8,537 nt of DNA from an uncultured Gammaproteobacteria bacterium (GCA_905480305.1 CAJQPV010000251.1:1-8537), one strand, 5' to 3'; shown: positions 1 to 6,486, counted from the stretch's first letter. The notes: generated by a model not told the origin, from the sequence alone. Numbers and translations are program-made.

Positions 1-201
1 CTGACGTTGAAAACCTTCAGCCACCAGATGGTTGCCGAGGGCAACGTCCCGCCCGACACGCTACTCGCCATGGGTATGCTGATTGATGGCCTGGAACGAC
101 GCCAGCACAAGGCCCGAGAGGAATTCGCAGGGCGCTACGCCGGTTTTTCACAGCAGAAAAACCAGCAGCGCTTCCGAAAACTGTTCGCACCCAACCACTA
201 A
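1..201 (+). CDS. C-terminal fragment of a probable CHAD-domain protein (5' truncated)
   Basis: The frame is open from the left edge to a TAA at 199-201, so only the last 66 residues are visible and the true start lies outside the window. The fragment is helical and rich in charged residues. It ends with an Arg-rich helix containing LERRQHKAREEFAGRY, followed by RFRKLF near the terminus. That pattern, a short loop, an alpha helix full of Arg/Lys and a final RxLF-like end, resembles the end of CHAD domains, helical-bundle proteins that bind polyphosphate through basic residues. Family assignment is by recalled pattern on a short piece and could be wrong. The neighbouring phosphate genes are consistent with it. 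The next gene starts 16 nt downstream, so the two are probably cotranscribed. An internal TTG at 7 is not a convincing start because the frame continues upstream. Confidence 0.5.
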   Translation: MTLKTFSHQMVAEGNVPPDTLLAMGMLIDGLERRQHKAREEFAGRYAGFSQQKNQQRFRKLFAPNH

Positions 202-217
202 GCGGAGACGCGCAGGT

Positions 218-970
218 TTGAAAGTCATTGCCACATACAACATCAAAGGGGGTGTCGGTAAAACAGCCACCGCCGTCAATCTTGCCTGGCTGGCGGCCCG
301 CGAAGGCGCACCGACGCTAATCTGGGACCTCGACCCCCAGGGCGCTGCAAGTTATTACTTTCGTATCAGACCGACCATCAAGGGGGGTGGCAAGCGCCTG
401 GTGCAGGGCAAGCGGGATCTGGATGACTTTATCCGCGGCACCGACTATGAGCTGCTCGATTTGTTGCCTGCGGATTTCTCCTACCGCAAAATGGACCTTT
501 ACCTTGAAAGGTCGAAAAATCCGATAAGCCAGCTACGCAAATTACTCAAGCCCTTCAGGAATGAATACTACTACGTGTTCCTGGACTGCCCGCCGAGCAT
601 TTCACTGGTGTCGGAGAATATTTTCGAGGCAACCGATGCGGTACTGGTACCCACCATACCGACCACCCTGTCACTACGTACCTACAAGCAGATCCGGAGC
701 TTTTTCAGGAAACACGGCCTTGATGCAGACAAGATACTAGCGTTCTTCTCCATGGTTGACCGACGCAAGACCATGCACCGCAGCATCGTGGATACGCCGC
801 CGGAATACATGAAAAACCTGTTGCAAACAGCCATACCCTACGACAGCAAAGTGGAACAAATGGGGATTGAGCGTACCCCGCTGGCTGAATTCGCCCCCAA
901 CAGTCGCACGGCACACTGCTACGAGGCCCTTTGGAACGATATCAAAAAACGCATACCAAACATGAGATAA
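218..970 (+). CDS. Orphan ParA/Soj/MinD-family partitioning ATPase
   Basis: A 250-residue P-loop ATPase of the ParA family. The deviant Walker A motif KGGVGKT lies at residues 10-16, the A' motif WDLDPQG at 36-42, and Walker B ends in FLDCPPS with Asp123. The segment after it (SENIFEATDAVLVPTIPTTLSLRTY) is typical of ParA. The frame is open upstream to an ATG-like start near 83, but that would add 45 residues overlapping the previous gene. The TTG at 218 puts the Walker A at its usual place right after the first beta strand, with a GGAG ribosome site about 10 nt upstream. Family members use ATP-dependent dimerisation on DNA to segregate plasmids or chromosomes, or to space cargo such as carboxysomes. 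No ParB gene or parS site is visible nearby, so the cargo is unknown; with a probable CHAD gene upstream, phosphate granules are one guess. Confidence 0.88.
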   Translation: MKVIATYNIKGGVGKTATAVNLAWLAAREGAPTLIWDLDPQGAASYYFRIRPTIKGGGKRLVQGKRDLDDFIRGTDYELLDLLPADFSYRKMDLYLERSKNPISQLRKLLKPFRNEYYYVFLDCPPSISLVSENIFEATDAVLVPTIPTTLSLRTYKQIRSFFRKHGLDADKILAFFSMVDRRKTMHRSIVDTPPEYMKNLLQTAIPYDSKVEQMGIERTPLAEFAPNSRTAHCYEALWNDIKKRIPNMR

Positions 971-1023
971 GCTGAGCCGGCAAACGGGAGCAACCCGCCA
1001 TGGCGCCCGCCCGTGCACGACCC

Positions 1024-1048
1024 CGGCATTATAAGCCGTTGTTTTTTT
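1024..1048 (+). terminator. Weak candidate intrinsic terminator after the ParA gene
   Basis: A 4-bp GC stem (CGGC at 1024-1027, GCCG at 1035-1038) with a 7-nt AT loop is followed by TTG and a run of seven T (1042-1048). The T run is good but the stem is short, so this is only a weak call. The end of the T run overlaps the FNR-like box. Confidence 0.3.
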
Positions 1049-1060
1049 GACCCAGATCAA
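1047..1060 (+). promoter_or_regulatory. FNR/Anr-type operator
   Basis: TTGACCCAGATCAA matches the FNR/Anr consensus TTGAT-N4-ATCAA at 9 of 10 fixed positions; only the fifth base differs. Its centre is 41.5 bp upstream of the start point predicted from the -10 box at 1083-1088, the standard class II activator position. FNR/Anr proteins are oxygen-sensitive Fe-S regulators; other CRP/FNR-family members such as Dnr recognise similar sites. Confidence 0.6.
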
Positions 1061-1082
1061 ACTATTCTCCCGTATCAGGGAA

Positions 1083-1095
1083 TATTATTGGCCAT
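1083..1095 (+). promoter_or_regulatory. -10 box and predicted start point for the HhH gene
   Basis: TATTAT at 1083-1088 is a good sigma70 -10 element. A start near 1095 would give a leader of about 70 nt before the ATG at 1165. There is no convincing -35 hexamer at 17 bp spacing, as expected for an activator-dependent promoter using the box at 1047-1060. Confidence 0.5.
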
Positions 1096-1164
1096 TACTC
1101 AAGACGTGCCATCTGCAGTAACATACCCCACAAGTCAGCGGAAAATAATCAGGGAGAAAAAAGC

Positions 1165-1539
1165 ATGAAACCAGAAATTATCGATATCCCCGGTATCGGC
1201 CCGGCGGCCGCAGCAGCACTGGCCGAACACGGCATCAAAAGCGTTGCCGGCCTGTCCAGGGCATCTGTCGAGAGAATCTCTGCCATTCCCGGTTTCAGTG
1301 AAGCACGCGCTGCCGGGGTCATCGCCGCGGCTGCCGAACTACTTGCAACATCAGGAATAACCCCACCGGCCAAAGACAAGGGGGTGACATCCGGGAAAAA
1401 CGGCACGGCTACTGGCAAAGACAAGAAAGACAAGAAAGACAAGAAAGACAAGAAAGACAAGAAAGACAAGAAAGGTAAGGGAAAAGGCAAGGATAAGAAA
1501 AAAAACAAAAATAAGGACAAAAAGAAAGGTAAAAAGTAG
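1165..1539 (+). CDS. Small helix-hairpin-helix protein with a lysine-rich tail
   Basis: A 124-residue protein with a good ribosome site (AGGGAG, about 1151-1156). Residues 5-60 hold two helix-hairpin-helix-like motifs: IPGIGPAAAAALAEHGI near 8-24, and ISAIPGFSEARAAGV near 38-52. Such motifs usually contact the DNA backbone non-specifically. Residues 85-124 form a disordered, highly basic tail with 26 Lys in 40 residues: six DKK triplets (86-103), then GK and KKK runs. The architecture recalls histone H1-like bacterial proteins. It could compact DNA, or the tail could bind anions such as polyphosphate; the second idea is inference from the phosphate-rich context. No enzymatic motif is visible. 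The gene has its own FNR-like promoter and a hairpin after the stop, so it seems to be a single-gene unit. The specific function is unknown. Confidence 0.85.
   Translation: MKPEIIDIPGIGPAAAAALAEHGIKSVAGLSRASVERISAIPGFSEARAAGVIAAAAELLATSGITPPAKDKGVTSGKNGTATGKDKKDKKDKKDKKDKKDKKGKGKGKDKKKNKNKDKKKGKK
1420..1473 (+). repeat. Six perfect tandem copies of a 9-bp unit inside the HhH gene
   Basis: The unit GACAAGAAA is repeated six times without a mismatch and encodes DKK each time. The unit is a multiple of three, so copy-number change would lengthen or shorten the tail without breaking the frame. Identical codons in every unit suggest recent expansion by slippage. Confidence 0.95.
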
Positions 1540-1543
1540 CCAG

Positions 1544-1560
1544 GCAGCACTATGTGCTGC
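1544..1560 (+). terminator. Stem-loop just after the HhH gene
   Basis: GCAGCAC (1544-1550) and GTGCTGC (1554-1560) form a perfect 7-bp stem with a 3-nt TAT loop, five bases after the stop codon. No T run follows, so it is not a standard intrinsic terminator. It may protect the 3' end of the message or assist termination. Confidence 0.4.
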
Positions 1561-1605
1561 GTCAACAGCTGGTCAATTAATATACCTGTGTAGCCCCACC
1601 CTGAG

Positions 1606-1618
1606 CCATTTCAAATGG
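1606..1618. repeat. Perfect 13-bp palindrome overlapping the Pho-box-like site
   Basis: CCATTT-C-AAATGG is a perfect inverted repeat with a single central base. It overlaps the start of the first direct repeat of the Pho-box-like element, so a dimeric protein bound here would affect PhoB access. It may also be coincidental. Confidence 0.4.
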
Positions 1619-1633
1619 TAACAGAACGGTAAC
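1616..1633 (+). promoter_or_regulatory. Pho-box-like direct repeat upstream of pstS
   Basis: TGGTAAC-AGAA-CGGTAAC is a pair of 7-mers identical at 6 of 7 positions with a 4-nt spacer (11-bp period), the architecture of a PhoB box (CTGTCAT-N4-CTGTCAT). It ends exactly 10 nt before the -10 element, as in E. coli phoA. The match to the E. coli half-site is only about 4 of 7; read on the opposite strand the half-sites are CTGTTAC and ATGTTAC, which match better. Placement and period support the call; orientation is uncertain. Confidence 0.6.
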
Positions 1634-1640
1634 ATTCCGC

Positions 1641-1656
1641 TGCTATATTTCATTTT
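1641..1656 (+). promoter_or_regulatory. Extended -10 of the pstS promoter
   Basis: TGC followed by TATATT (1644-1649) is an extended -10 element. No -35 hexamer is evident; the Pho-box-like repeat occupies that place, as in PhoB-activated promoters. The start point would fall near 1656, leaving a leader of about 160 nt before pstS. Confidence 0.5.
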
Positions 1657-1700
1657 TGTTGCTAGTCAGTATTCATACCCTTCTAAGGTACAAATACTGC

Positions 1701-1779
1701 CGTCACATCCGCCAGGCAAGTGAGGCGTGTCGACGCAAGCCGGGATGACGAAAGCATCGGCAATAAACCGGCGTTTATT
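1701..1779 (+). other. Foldable pstS leader RNA
   Basis: The predicted leader contains several inverted repeats. CGTCA (1701-1705) and TCC (1708-1710) pair with GGATGACG (1743-1750), leaving a 2-nt bulge; inside this, GCGT (1725-1728) pairs with ACGC (1733-1736). Farther on, AATAAAC (1762-1768) and GTTTATT (1773-1779) form a perfect 7-bp hairpin with a 4-nt loop, about 40 nt before the start codon. I do not recognise a known riboswitch class. The last element could equally be a DNA operator. Confidence 0.35.
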
Positions 1780-1818
1780 TGCAACCTGAAACGACCTTTA
1801 GTACAGGAGTAATTCAAT

Positions 1819-2691
1819 ATGAAACCAAAAATCATTATCGCCGCCACATTGCTGACATCAACCCTGCTGGCCTCCATGGCCCCGCAGGCACGCACCCTGA
1901 TTCAGAACAAGGGCTCGGACACCCTGGTCAACGTTGCCCAGGCCTGGGCTGAGGCCTACCCCGAGGTTAATCCCGAGATCGCGGTTGCGGTCTCCGGCGG
2001 CGGCTCCGGGACCGGCATTGCGGCCATGATCAACGGCACAGTCGATATCGCCAACGCCAGCCGCAACATGAAGACCAAGGAAATGGACCTGGCCAAGAAA
2101 AATGGCCAGACACCGGTTGAACATGTCGTTGGCTTTGATGCCCTTGCCGTATTTATTCACAAGGACAACCCGGTCAAATCGATGTCGCTGGCACAGTTGA
2201 AAGACATCTACGCCCGCGGTCCCAAGGTCAAAAAGTGGTCGGATATGGGCATTACCGTACCCGGCTGTAAGGACAAAATTGTGGTAGTGAGTCGGCAGAA
2301 CAATTCAGGTACCTATGCCTATTTCCAGCAGACCGTGCTCGGCAAGGGCGGCAAGTATCGCCAGGGAACACTCGACATGCACGGTTCCAAGGACGTCGCT
2401 GACCTGGTCGAAAAGACACCCTGCGCCATCGGCTACAGCGGTCTGGCCTACGCAACGGACCACCTCAAGACGGTCTGCATCGCTACAGAGGGCGCGGATG
2501 CCTGCGTGACCCCGAGTGTGGCAACCGCCAGCGACCGCAGCTACCCGATTGCCCGTCCGCTGTTCATGTATACCAATGGTGAACCCGAGGGCGCGATCAA
2601 GGAGTACATGGACTGGATCCTCAGCGATGCCGGCCAGTGTATCCTGGTGAAAAAAGGTTACGCCCCGGTACGCGCCGTGAAGTGCGACTGA
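1819..2691 (+). CDS. pstS: Periplasmic phosphate-binding protein PstS
   Basis: A 290-residue substrate-binding protein of the high-affinity phosphate ABC transporter. The N-terminus is a typical signal peptide: MKPK, a hydrophobic stretch to about residue 20, and a likely cleavage after APQA (residue 24). Phosphate-binding landmarks of the family are GSDT (32-35), SGGGSGTGIAAMINGTVDIANASR (59-82) and RQNNSGTYAYF (159-169), whose Ser, Thr, Arg and backbone groups contact phosphate. Mature PstS has six cysteines (150, 202, 220, 229, 274, 289), an even number compatible with disulfides in the periplasm. The start is fixed by an AGGAG site (1805-1809) 9 nt upstream. It is the first gene of the pst cluster and is preceded by a Pho-box-like promoter. 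It belongs to the shorter PstS type rather than the roughly 345-residue E. coli type. Confidence 0.95.
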   Translation: MKPKIIIAATLLTSTLLASMAPQARTLIQNKGSDTLVNVAQAWAEAYPEVNPEIAVAVSGGGSGTGIAAMINGTVDIANASRNMKTKEMDLAKKNGQTPVEHVVGFDALAVFIHKDNPVKSMSLAQLKDIYARGPKVKKWSDMGITVPGCKDKIVVVSRQNNSGTYAYFQQTVLGKGGKYRQGTLDMHGSKDVADLVEKTPCAIGYSGLAYATDHLKTVCIATEGADACVTPSVATASDRSYPIARPLFMYTNGEPEGAIKEYMDWILSDAGQCILVKKGYAPVRAVKCD

Positions 2692-2703
2692 TTCACAACT
2701 TGC

Positions 2704-2740
2704 CCCCTCTCCCGAAGGGAGAGGGGATAATAATATTTTT
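2704..2740 (+). terminator. Strong hairpin between pstS and the phoU fusion
   Basis: CCCCTCTCCC (2704-2713) and GGGAGAGGGG (2717-2726) form a perfect 10-bp stem with a GAA loop. AT-rich sequence follows, ending in five T at 2736-2740. The T run is about 9 nt from the stem, so termination may be partial. A partial terminator or 3'-stabilising hairpin here would give more pstS than downstream message, as known for binding-protein genes in ABC operons. Confidence 0.6.
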
Positions 2741-2768
2741 CAAGGTACCAGCCACGGGACGCTAGACA

Positions 2769-3854
2769 ATGAGTCACTACGAAGAACGTCTGGAAAAAGA
2801 TCTGACCGCTATCCGTGGGCAGGTGGCAGAGATGGCCGGCCTGGTGGAAATAGCGACCAAGAATGCCATGCATGCGCTGCAAACCGGCAACAACAAGCTC
2901 GCATCCGCCACCGTACTTGAAGACCATGTGATCAACCGCTCCATGCGGCGGATCGACCAGTTATGTCATAAATTTATTGCTCTGCACCTGCCGAGTGCGG
3001 GTCATCTGCGAATGCTGTCCTCGGTGATCCGGGCCAATATCGAACTGGAACGGATCGGGGATTACGCCGTCACCATCGCCCGGGAGTCATTACAGCTGTC
3101 ATCGCCTCCGTCAGGCCCCTTGTCGCGTGAACTGGAACGCGTCGGCAGTGAGACTTATCTCATGCTCAGCCAGTCGATCAAGGCCTTTAACGAGCTCAAC
3201 CCTGACATGGCGAAAGGCACCATGATCATGGAAGAGCAAATGGAAAATGACCTGGACATCATTTACGCCGAATTAATGACCAATGACGACCGCGATACAG
3301 TCAAGAATCTGCTGGCGATGTTCGCTGTTTTCACCCAGTTGAAGCGCGTCGCAGACCAGGCCAAGAACCTCTGCGAGGAAACCGTCTTCGCTGCCACCGG
3401 GGACACCAAGGCACCCAAGATATACAACATCCTGTTCATAGACGAGGACAACAGTTGCCAAAGCCAGATCGCCGAGGCCATTGCCCGCAAAAACTTTCCC
3501 GAAAGTGGCCGCTACATCAGTGCCGGACGTCAACCTGCCGCGGCCTTGAATCCGGCCATGATGGACTTTCTGGAAAACCACGGCATAAACCTTGCTGTTA
3601 GCGCCAAACCCAGCCCCGTTGACATGACCCCGCTACAACTGACCACGCAGCATGTCATTGTCAGCCTGCAGGGCCCGGTCAAGTCCTATTTCGACCAGAT
3701 TCCCTTCCACACCACCCCGCTGGAATGGGATGTCGGCCCCGCCCCGGAAAGTGGCGATGCAGCCGGCGTCCAGCGACTGGAAGAACTTTACCGTAACATG
3801 GCTGTTCAGATTCGGGACCTGATGGAAATCCTGCGCGGTGAGGAAGCGCCCTGA
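2769..3854 (+). CDS. phoU: PhoU fused to a degenerate ArsC/low-molecular-weight phosphatase-like domain
   Basis: A 361-residue protein, longer than typical PhoU (about 215-240). Residues 1-210 are PhoU: two three-helix repeats with the metal-binding signature ELERIGDYA at 92-100 and a weaker copy QLKRVADQAKN at 190-200, where Lys192 replaces the usual Glu. PhoU acts in the cytoplasm between the Pst transporter and PhoR, keeping PhoR off when phosphate is plentiful. Residues 218-325 resemble arsenate reductase/LMW tyrosine phosphatase: ILFIDEDNSCQSQIAEAIAR aligns with the CxGNSCRSQ loop, then SAG, LNP and a WDVGPAP segment like the Asp loop. The catalytic Cys is Asp225 and the essential Arg is Gln231, so phosphatase or reductase activity is unlikely; phosphate or partner sensing is possible. 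The tail (333-357) is helical. The gene sits between pstS and pstC instead of at the operon end as in E. coli. Confidence 0.9.
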   Translation: MSHYEERLEKDLTAIRGQVAEMAGLVEIATKNAMHALQTGNNKLASATVLEDHVINRSMRRIDQLCHKFIALHLPSAGHLRMLSSVIRANIELERIGDYAVTIARESLQLSSPPSGPLSRELERVGSETYLMLSQSIKAFNELNPDMAKGTMIMEEQMENDLDIIYAELMTNDDRDTVKNLLAMFAVFTQLKRVADQAKNLCEETVFAATGDTKAPKIYNILFIDEDNSCQSQIAEAIARKNFPESGRYISAGRQPAAALNPAMMDFLENHGINLAVSAKPSPVDMTPLQLTTQHVIVSLQGPVKSYFDQIPFHTTPLEWDVGPAPESGDAAGVQRLEELYRNMAVQIRDLMEILRGEEAP

Positions 3855-3855
3855 G

Positions 3856-4788
3856 ATGTCTGGCCAGCCAATGACGAAGACTGCGGATATGGCAGCGTTC
3901 GATCGCCGCAATGCTGACTGGTATATCGACAAACTGGTGCAGGTGCTGGTATTCATCGGTGGCATCTCGGCCATCATCTTTGTCGTCGGGATCTTTGCCT
4001 TCGTCACCAAGGAAGGCTTCGGCTTCATTCTCGACCGCTTCGACTTTCAGGAGTTTTTTACTTCTCCCTACTGGTACCCCGCTGATGAGGACGCCCCGGA
4101 ATATGGCATCCTGGCGCTGATTGCCGGTACTGCCAGTGTCACCGGGCTGGCGATGCTGGTGGCTATCCCGTTTTCACTGGGTACAGCGGTTTATATCGCC
4201 GAATTTGCCAGCGGCAAGACGCGTGAGACCCTCAAGGTACTGGTGGAACTGCTGGCCGCCATTCCCTCGGTGGTATGGGGCTTCATCGGTCTCAGCATCA
4301 TGAACCCGCTGATTATCGAACTCTTTGATGTCCCGGTGGGACTGAACGTGTTGAATGCCGGCATCATTCTGGGACTGATGGCAGCCCCTATCATGACCTC
4401 CATTGCCGAGGATGCACTCAAGGCCGTGCCCGACCGCTATCGTGAAGCAGCCGAAGCCATGGGCGCGACCCGCTGGCAGGTGATCTACAAAACGGTACTA
4501 CCCGCTGCAAAAAACGGTCTGCTGGGCGCTGTGCTGCTGGGTGTCGGCCGCGGTTTCGGCGAGACCATGGCCGTGCTAATGGCCACCGGTCACTCAATCA
4601 ACATGCCGGGCAGCGTGTTCGACTCGGTACGCGCGCTGACGGCCACCATTGCCGCGGAACTGGGTGAAACCGCCGTGGGATCCGATCATTACCAGGTACT
4701 GTTCACTATCGGCATCTTCCTGTTCCTGATCACCTTCGTCATCAACCTCACCGCCGACCTGATCGTCCGCGGAATACGCAAGGGATAA
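3856..4788 (+). CDS. pstC: Phosphate ABC transporter permease PstC
   Basis: A 310-residue inner-membrane permease. A short cytoplasmic N-terminus is followed by membrane segments near 29-50, 86-116, 127-150, 165-185, 222-242 and 280-304. The coupling (EAA) loop REAAEAMGATRWQVI at about 197-210 contacts the ATPase subunits. Landmarks such as AAIPSVVWGFIGL (134-146) and GRGFGETMAV (231-240) are typical of PstC. The start chosen is the ATG at 3856, one base after the phoU stop, with AGGA at 3841-3844. An in-frame GTG at 3838 and an ATG at 3871 are alternatives. It pairs with PstA to form the phosphate channel. Confidence 0.93.
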   Translation: MSGQPMTKTADMAAFDRRNADWYIDKLVQVLVFIGGISAIIFVVGIFAFVTKEGFGFILDRFDFQEFFTSPYWYPADEDAPEYGILALIAGTASVTGLAMLVAIPFSLGTAVYIAEFASGKTRETLKVLVELLAAIPSVVWGFIGLSIMNPLIIELFDVPVGLNVLNAGIILGLMAAPIMTSIAEDALKAVPDRYREAAEAMGATRWQVIYKTVLPAAKNGLLGAVLLGVGRGFGETMAVLMATGHSINMPGSVFDSVRALTATIAAELGETAVGSDHYQVLFTIGIFLFLITFVINLTADLIVRGIRKG

Positions 4789-4792
4789 GGTG

Positions 4793-5662
4793 ATGTTCGA
4801 AACTTCTGAGCTCAACATTAAAAACCAGCGGGTCCAGCGTCTGTTCAAGATCCTGTTTCTGCTGATGACCATGCTGCTGATTGCACCGGTACTACTCATC
4901 CTCGGCACCCTCATTGTAAAAGGCGGCTCGGTCATTTCGATCGACTTCCTGTTCACCAGCCCGACCGATGGCATGACAGCGGGCGGCATCTTCCCCGCCC
5001 TGCTGGGTACCGTCTGGCTGGTGGCGGTGGCCTTGCTGATCTCCGTGCCACTGGGAATCGCAGCCGCCATCTATCTCAGTGAATATGCCGGCGAGAACTG
5101 GTTCACCCGCATCATCAATCTGGCCATTATCAATCTGGCCGGAGTGCCATCTATCGTTCATGCGCTGTTTGGCGTCGGGGCCTTCGTGTTGTTCTTCAAA
5201 TTTGGCACCAGCATCCTCGCCGCCAGCCTGACGCTGGCCATCATGACGCTGCCCGTTGTCATTGTGGCGACCCGCGAATCACTGCAAGCGGTTCCCTTCG
5301 CCTTCCGTGAAGCCTGCTGGAACATGGGCGCCACTCGCTGGCAAACCATCCGCCGCGTGGTGCTGCCCAACGCCGTCAGTGGCATTCTCACCGGCGTCAT
5401 CCTCGAGGTATCGCGCACTGCTGGTGAGACCGCACCGATTATGTTCACCGGCGCGGTATTCTTCACCCCGTTCCTGCCGCAGGGGATCTTTGACCAGACC
5501 ATGGCGATGTCACTGCATCTGTTCGTGGTCTCCACCCAGGTGCCCGGTGTTCCCGAGAACCTGCCTTACGGTGTGGCGCTGGTGCTGATCGCCATGGTGC
5601 TGATCATGAACAGCCTCTCGATTGCCTTCCGCATCTACCTGCGCGGGAAAAAGAAATGGTAG
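4793..5662 (+). CDS. pstA: Phosphate ABC transporter permease PstA
   Basis: A 289-residue permease, partner of PstC. Hydrophobic segments lie near 18-42, 68-96, 108-136, 140-160, 196-222 and 260-280. The coupling loop REACWNMGATRWQTI (about 172-186) and the following VVLPNAVSGILTGVI are standard PstA features. GETAPIMFTG (211-220) is the PstA counterpart of the GETMAV motif in PstC. The start could be the GTG at 4790 or the ATG at 4793; the ATG has AAGGGA (4780-4785) at better spacing. Tight spacing with pstC and a 7-base overlap with the next gene suggest translational coupling. Confidence 0.93.
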   Translation: MFETSELNIKNQRVQRLFKILFLLMTMLLIAPVLLILGTLIVKGGSVISIDFLFTSPTDGMTAGGIFPALLGTVWLVAVALLISVPLGIAAAIYLSEYAGENWFTRIINLAIINLAGVPSIVHALFGVGAFVLFFKFGTSILAASLTLAIMTLPVVIVATRESLQAVPFAFREACWNMGATRWQTIRRVVLPNAVSGILTGVILEVSRTAGETAPIMFTGAVFFTPFLPQGIFDQTMAMSLHLFVVSTQVPGVPENLPYGVALVLIAMVLIMNSLSIAFRIYLRGKKKW

Positions 5663-6465
5663 CCAGCATACAGGGTGCAGCCATCCCGCCTGCAGCGCAA
5701 ACGGAACAGGCACCCGTCAAGCTGGAGGTCCGTGACCTGACTATCCGTTACGGCAATCAACCGGCACTGAGCAACGTCAGCCTGGACATCCGTGAGCACG
5801 AAATTTTTGGCATCATCGGGCCGGCCAATGCCGGCAAGACCTCGTTCCTGAAGACAGTCAATCGCATGAACACGTTTAACGCCAATATGCATGTTGACGG
5901 CGAAATCCTGTTCAATGGTCTGGATGTCCGTCACCTGAAAAATGTCTATGCATTGCGTTCCCGTATCGGCGTGGTATTCCCCCTGCCAGTCGGTCTGCCG
6001 ATGACGGTGTACGATAATGTGGCTCTTGCCCCGCGCCTGTCAGGCATAAAAGACAAGGCCGACCTCGATATCATCGTCGAGCGCTGCCTGGGCCGCGCCG
6101 CACTCTGGGACGAGGTCAAGGACCGGCTCGACTCCCTCGGCAGCCTGCTCTCCGGTGGCCAGCAGCAACGACTGACTATTGCCCGGGCACTCTCCCAGGA
6201 ACCGGAGGTGCTGATGCTTGACGAATTCTCCATTGCTGTCGACCCGGTCACCACCATGCGCATCGAGGATGTGCTCAAGGAATTGAAGGAAGAAATGACC
6301 ATCATTCTGGTCACCAACCTGGTCCAGCAGGCACGACGGCTCGCTGGTCGAACCGCATTTTTCCTCAATGGCGAATGCGTGGAGATTGGTGAGACCGAAG
6401 ACCTGTTTACCGGAGAGATCAAGGACCGGCGCACCCGGGATTACGTGGAAGGCCGGTTCGGATAA
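5656..6465 (+). CDS. pstB: PstB-like ATPase 1: intact LSGGQ, lost Q-loop and switch His
   Basis: A 269-residue ATP-binding subunit of the PstB family, recognisable from start to the terminal DYVEGRFG. Walker A is GPANAGKT (55-62), not the usual GPSGCGKS but still a valid GxxxxGKT. The signature LSGGQQQR (165-172) is intact, as is Walker B LMLDE (Glu190). Two key residues are changed: the Q-loop VFQ is VFP (Pro109), and the switch histidine of VTHN is Asn221 (VTNL). The D-loop SALD reads IAVD. The Q-loop couples the ATP site to the permease and the His helps hydrolysis, so the site built on this protein's own Walker motifs should be weak or dead. Its LSGGQ can serve a partner's site. The ATG overlaps the pstA stop by 7 bases. 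The next gene, also PstB-like, has the opposite defects, suggesting a heterodimer. Confidence 0.9.
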   Translation: MVASIQGAAIPPAAQTEQAPVKLEVRDLTIRYGNQPALSNVSLDIREHEIFGIIGPANAGKTSFLKTVNRMNTFNANMHVDGEILFNGLDVRHLKNVYALRSRIGVVFPLPVGLPMTVYDNVALAPRLSGIKDKADLDIIVERCLGRAALWDEVKDRLDSLGSLLSGGQQQRLTIARALSQEPEVLMLDEFSIAVDPVTTMRIEDVLKELKEEMTIILVTNLVQQARRLAGRTAFFLNGECVEIGETEDLFTGEIKDRRTRDYVEGRFG

Positions 6466-6486
6466 CAACCCTGTGATGATTGAATT

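Noticed and set aside
83..217. A 45-residue N-terminal extension of the ParA gene from an upstream start.
   Set aside because: It overlaps the upstream gene in another frame, has no ParA similarity, and ParA proteins normally begin a few residues before the Walker A motif.
1149..1565. A 138-codon open frame on the minus strand, rich in Phe, Leu and Ser.
   Set aside because: It is the reverse of the Lys-rich repeat (AAG/AAA read as CTT/TTT) and lacks stops for that reason; the + strand gene has a ribosome site and HhH motifs.
4594..5070. A 158-codon minus-strand open frame across the pstC-pstA junction.
   Set aside because: It lies over two well-supported permease genes and shows no recognisable domain; typical antisense shadow in GC-rich DNA.
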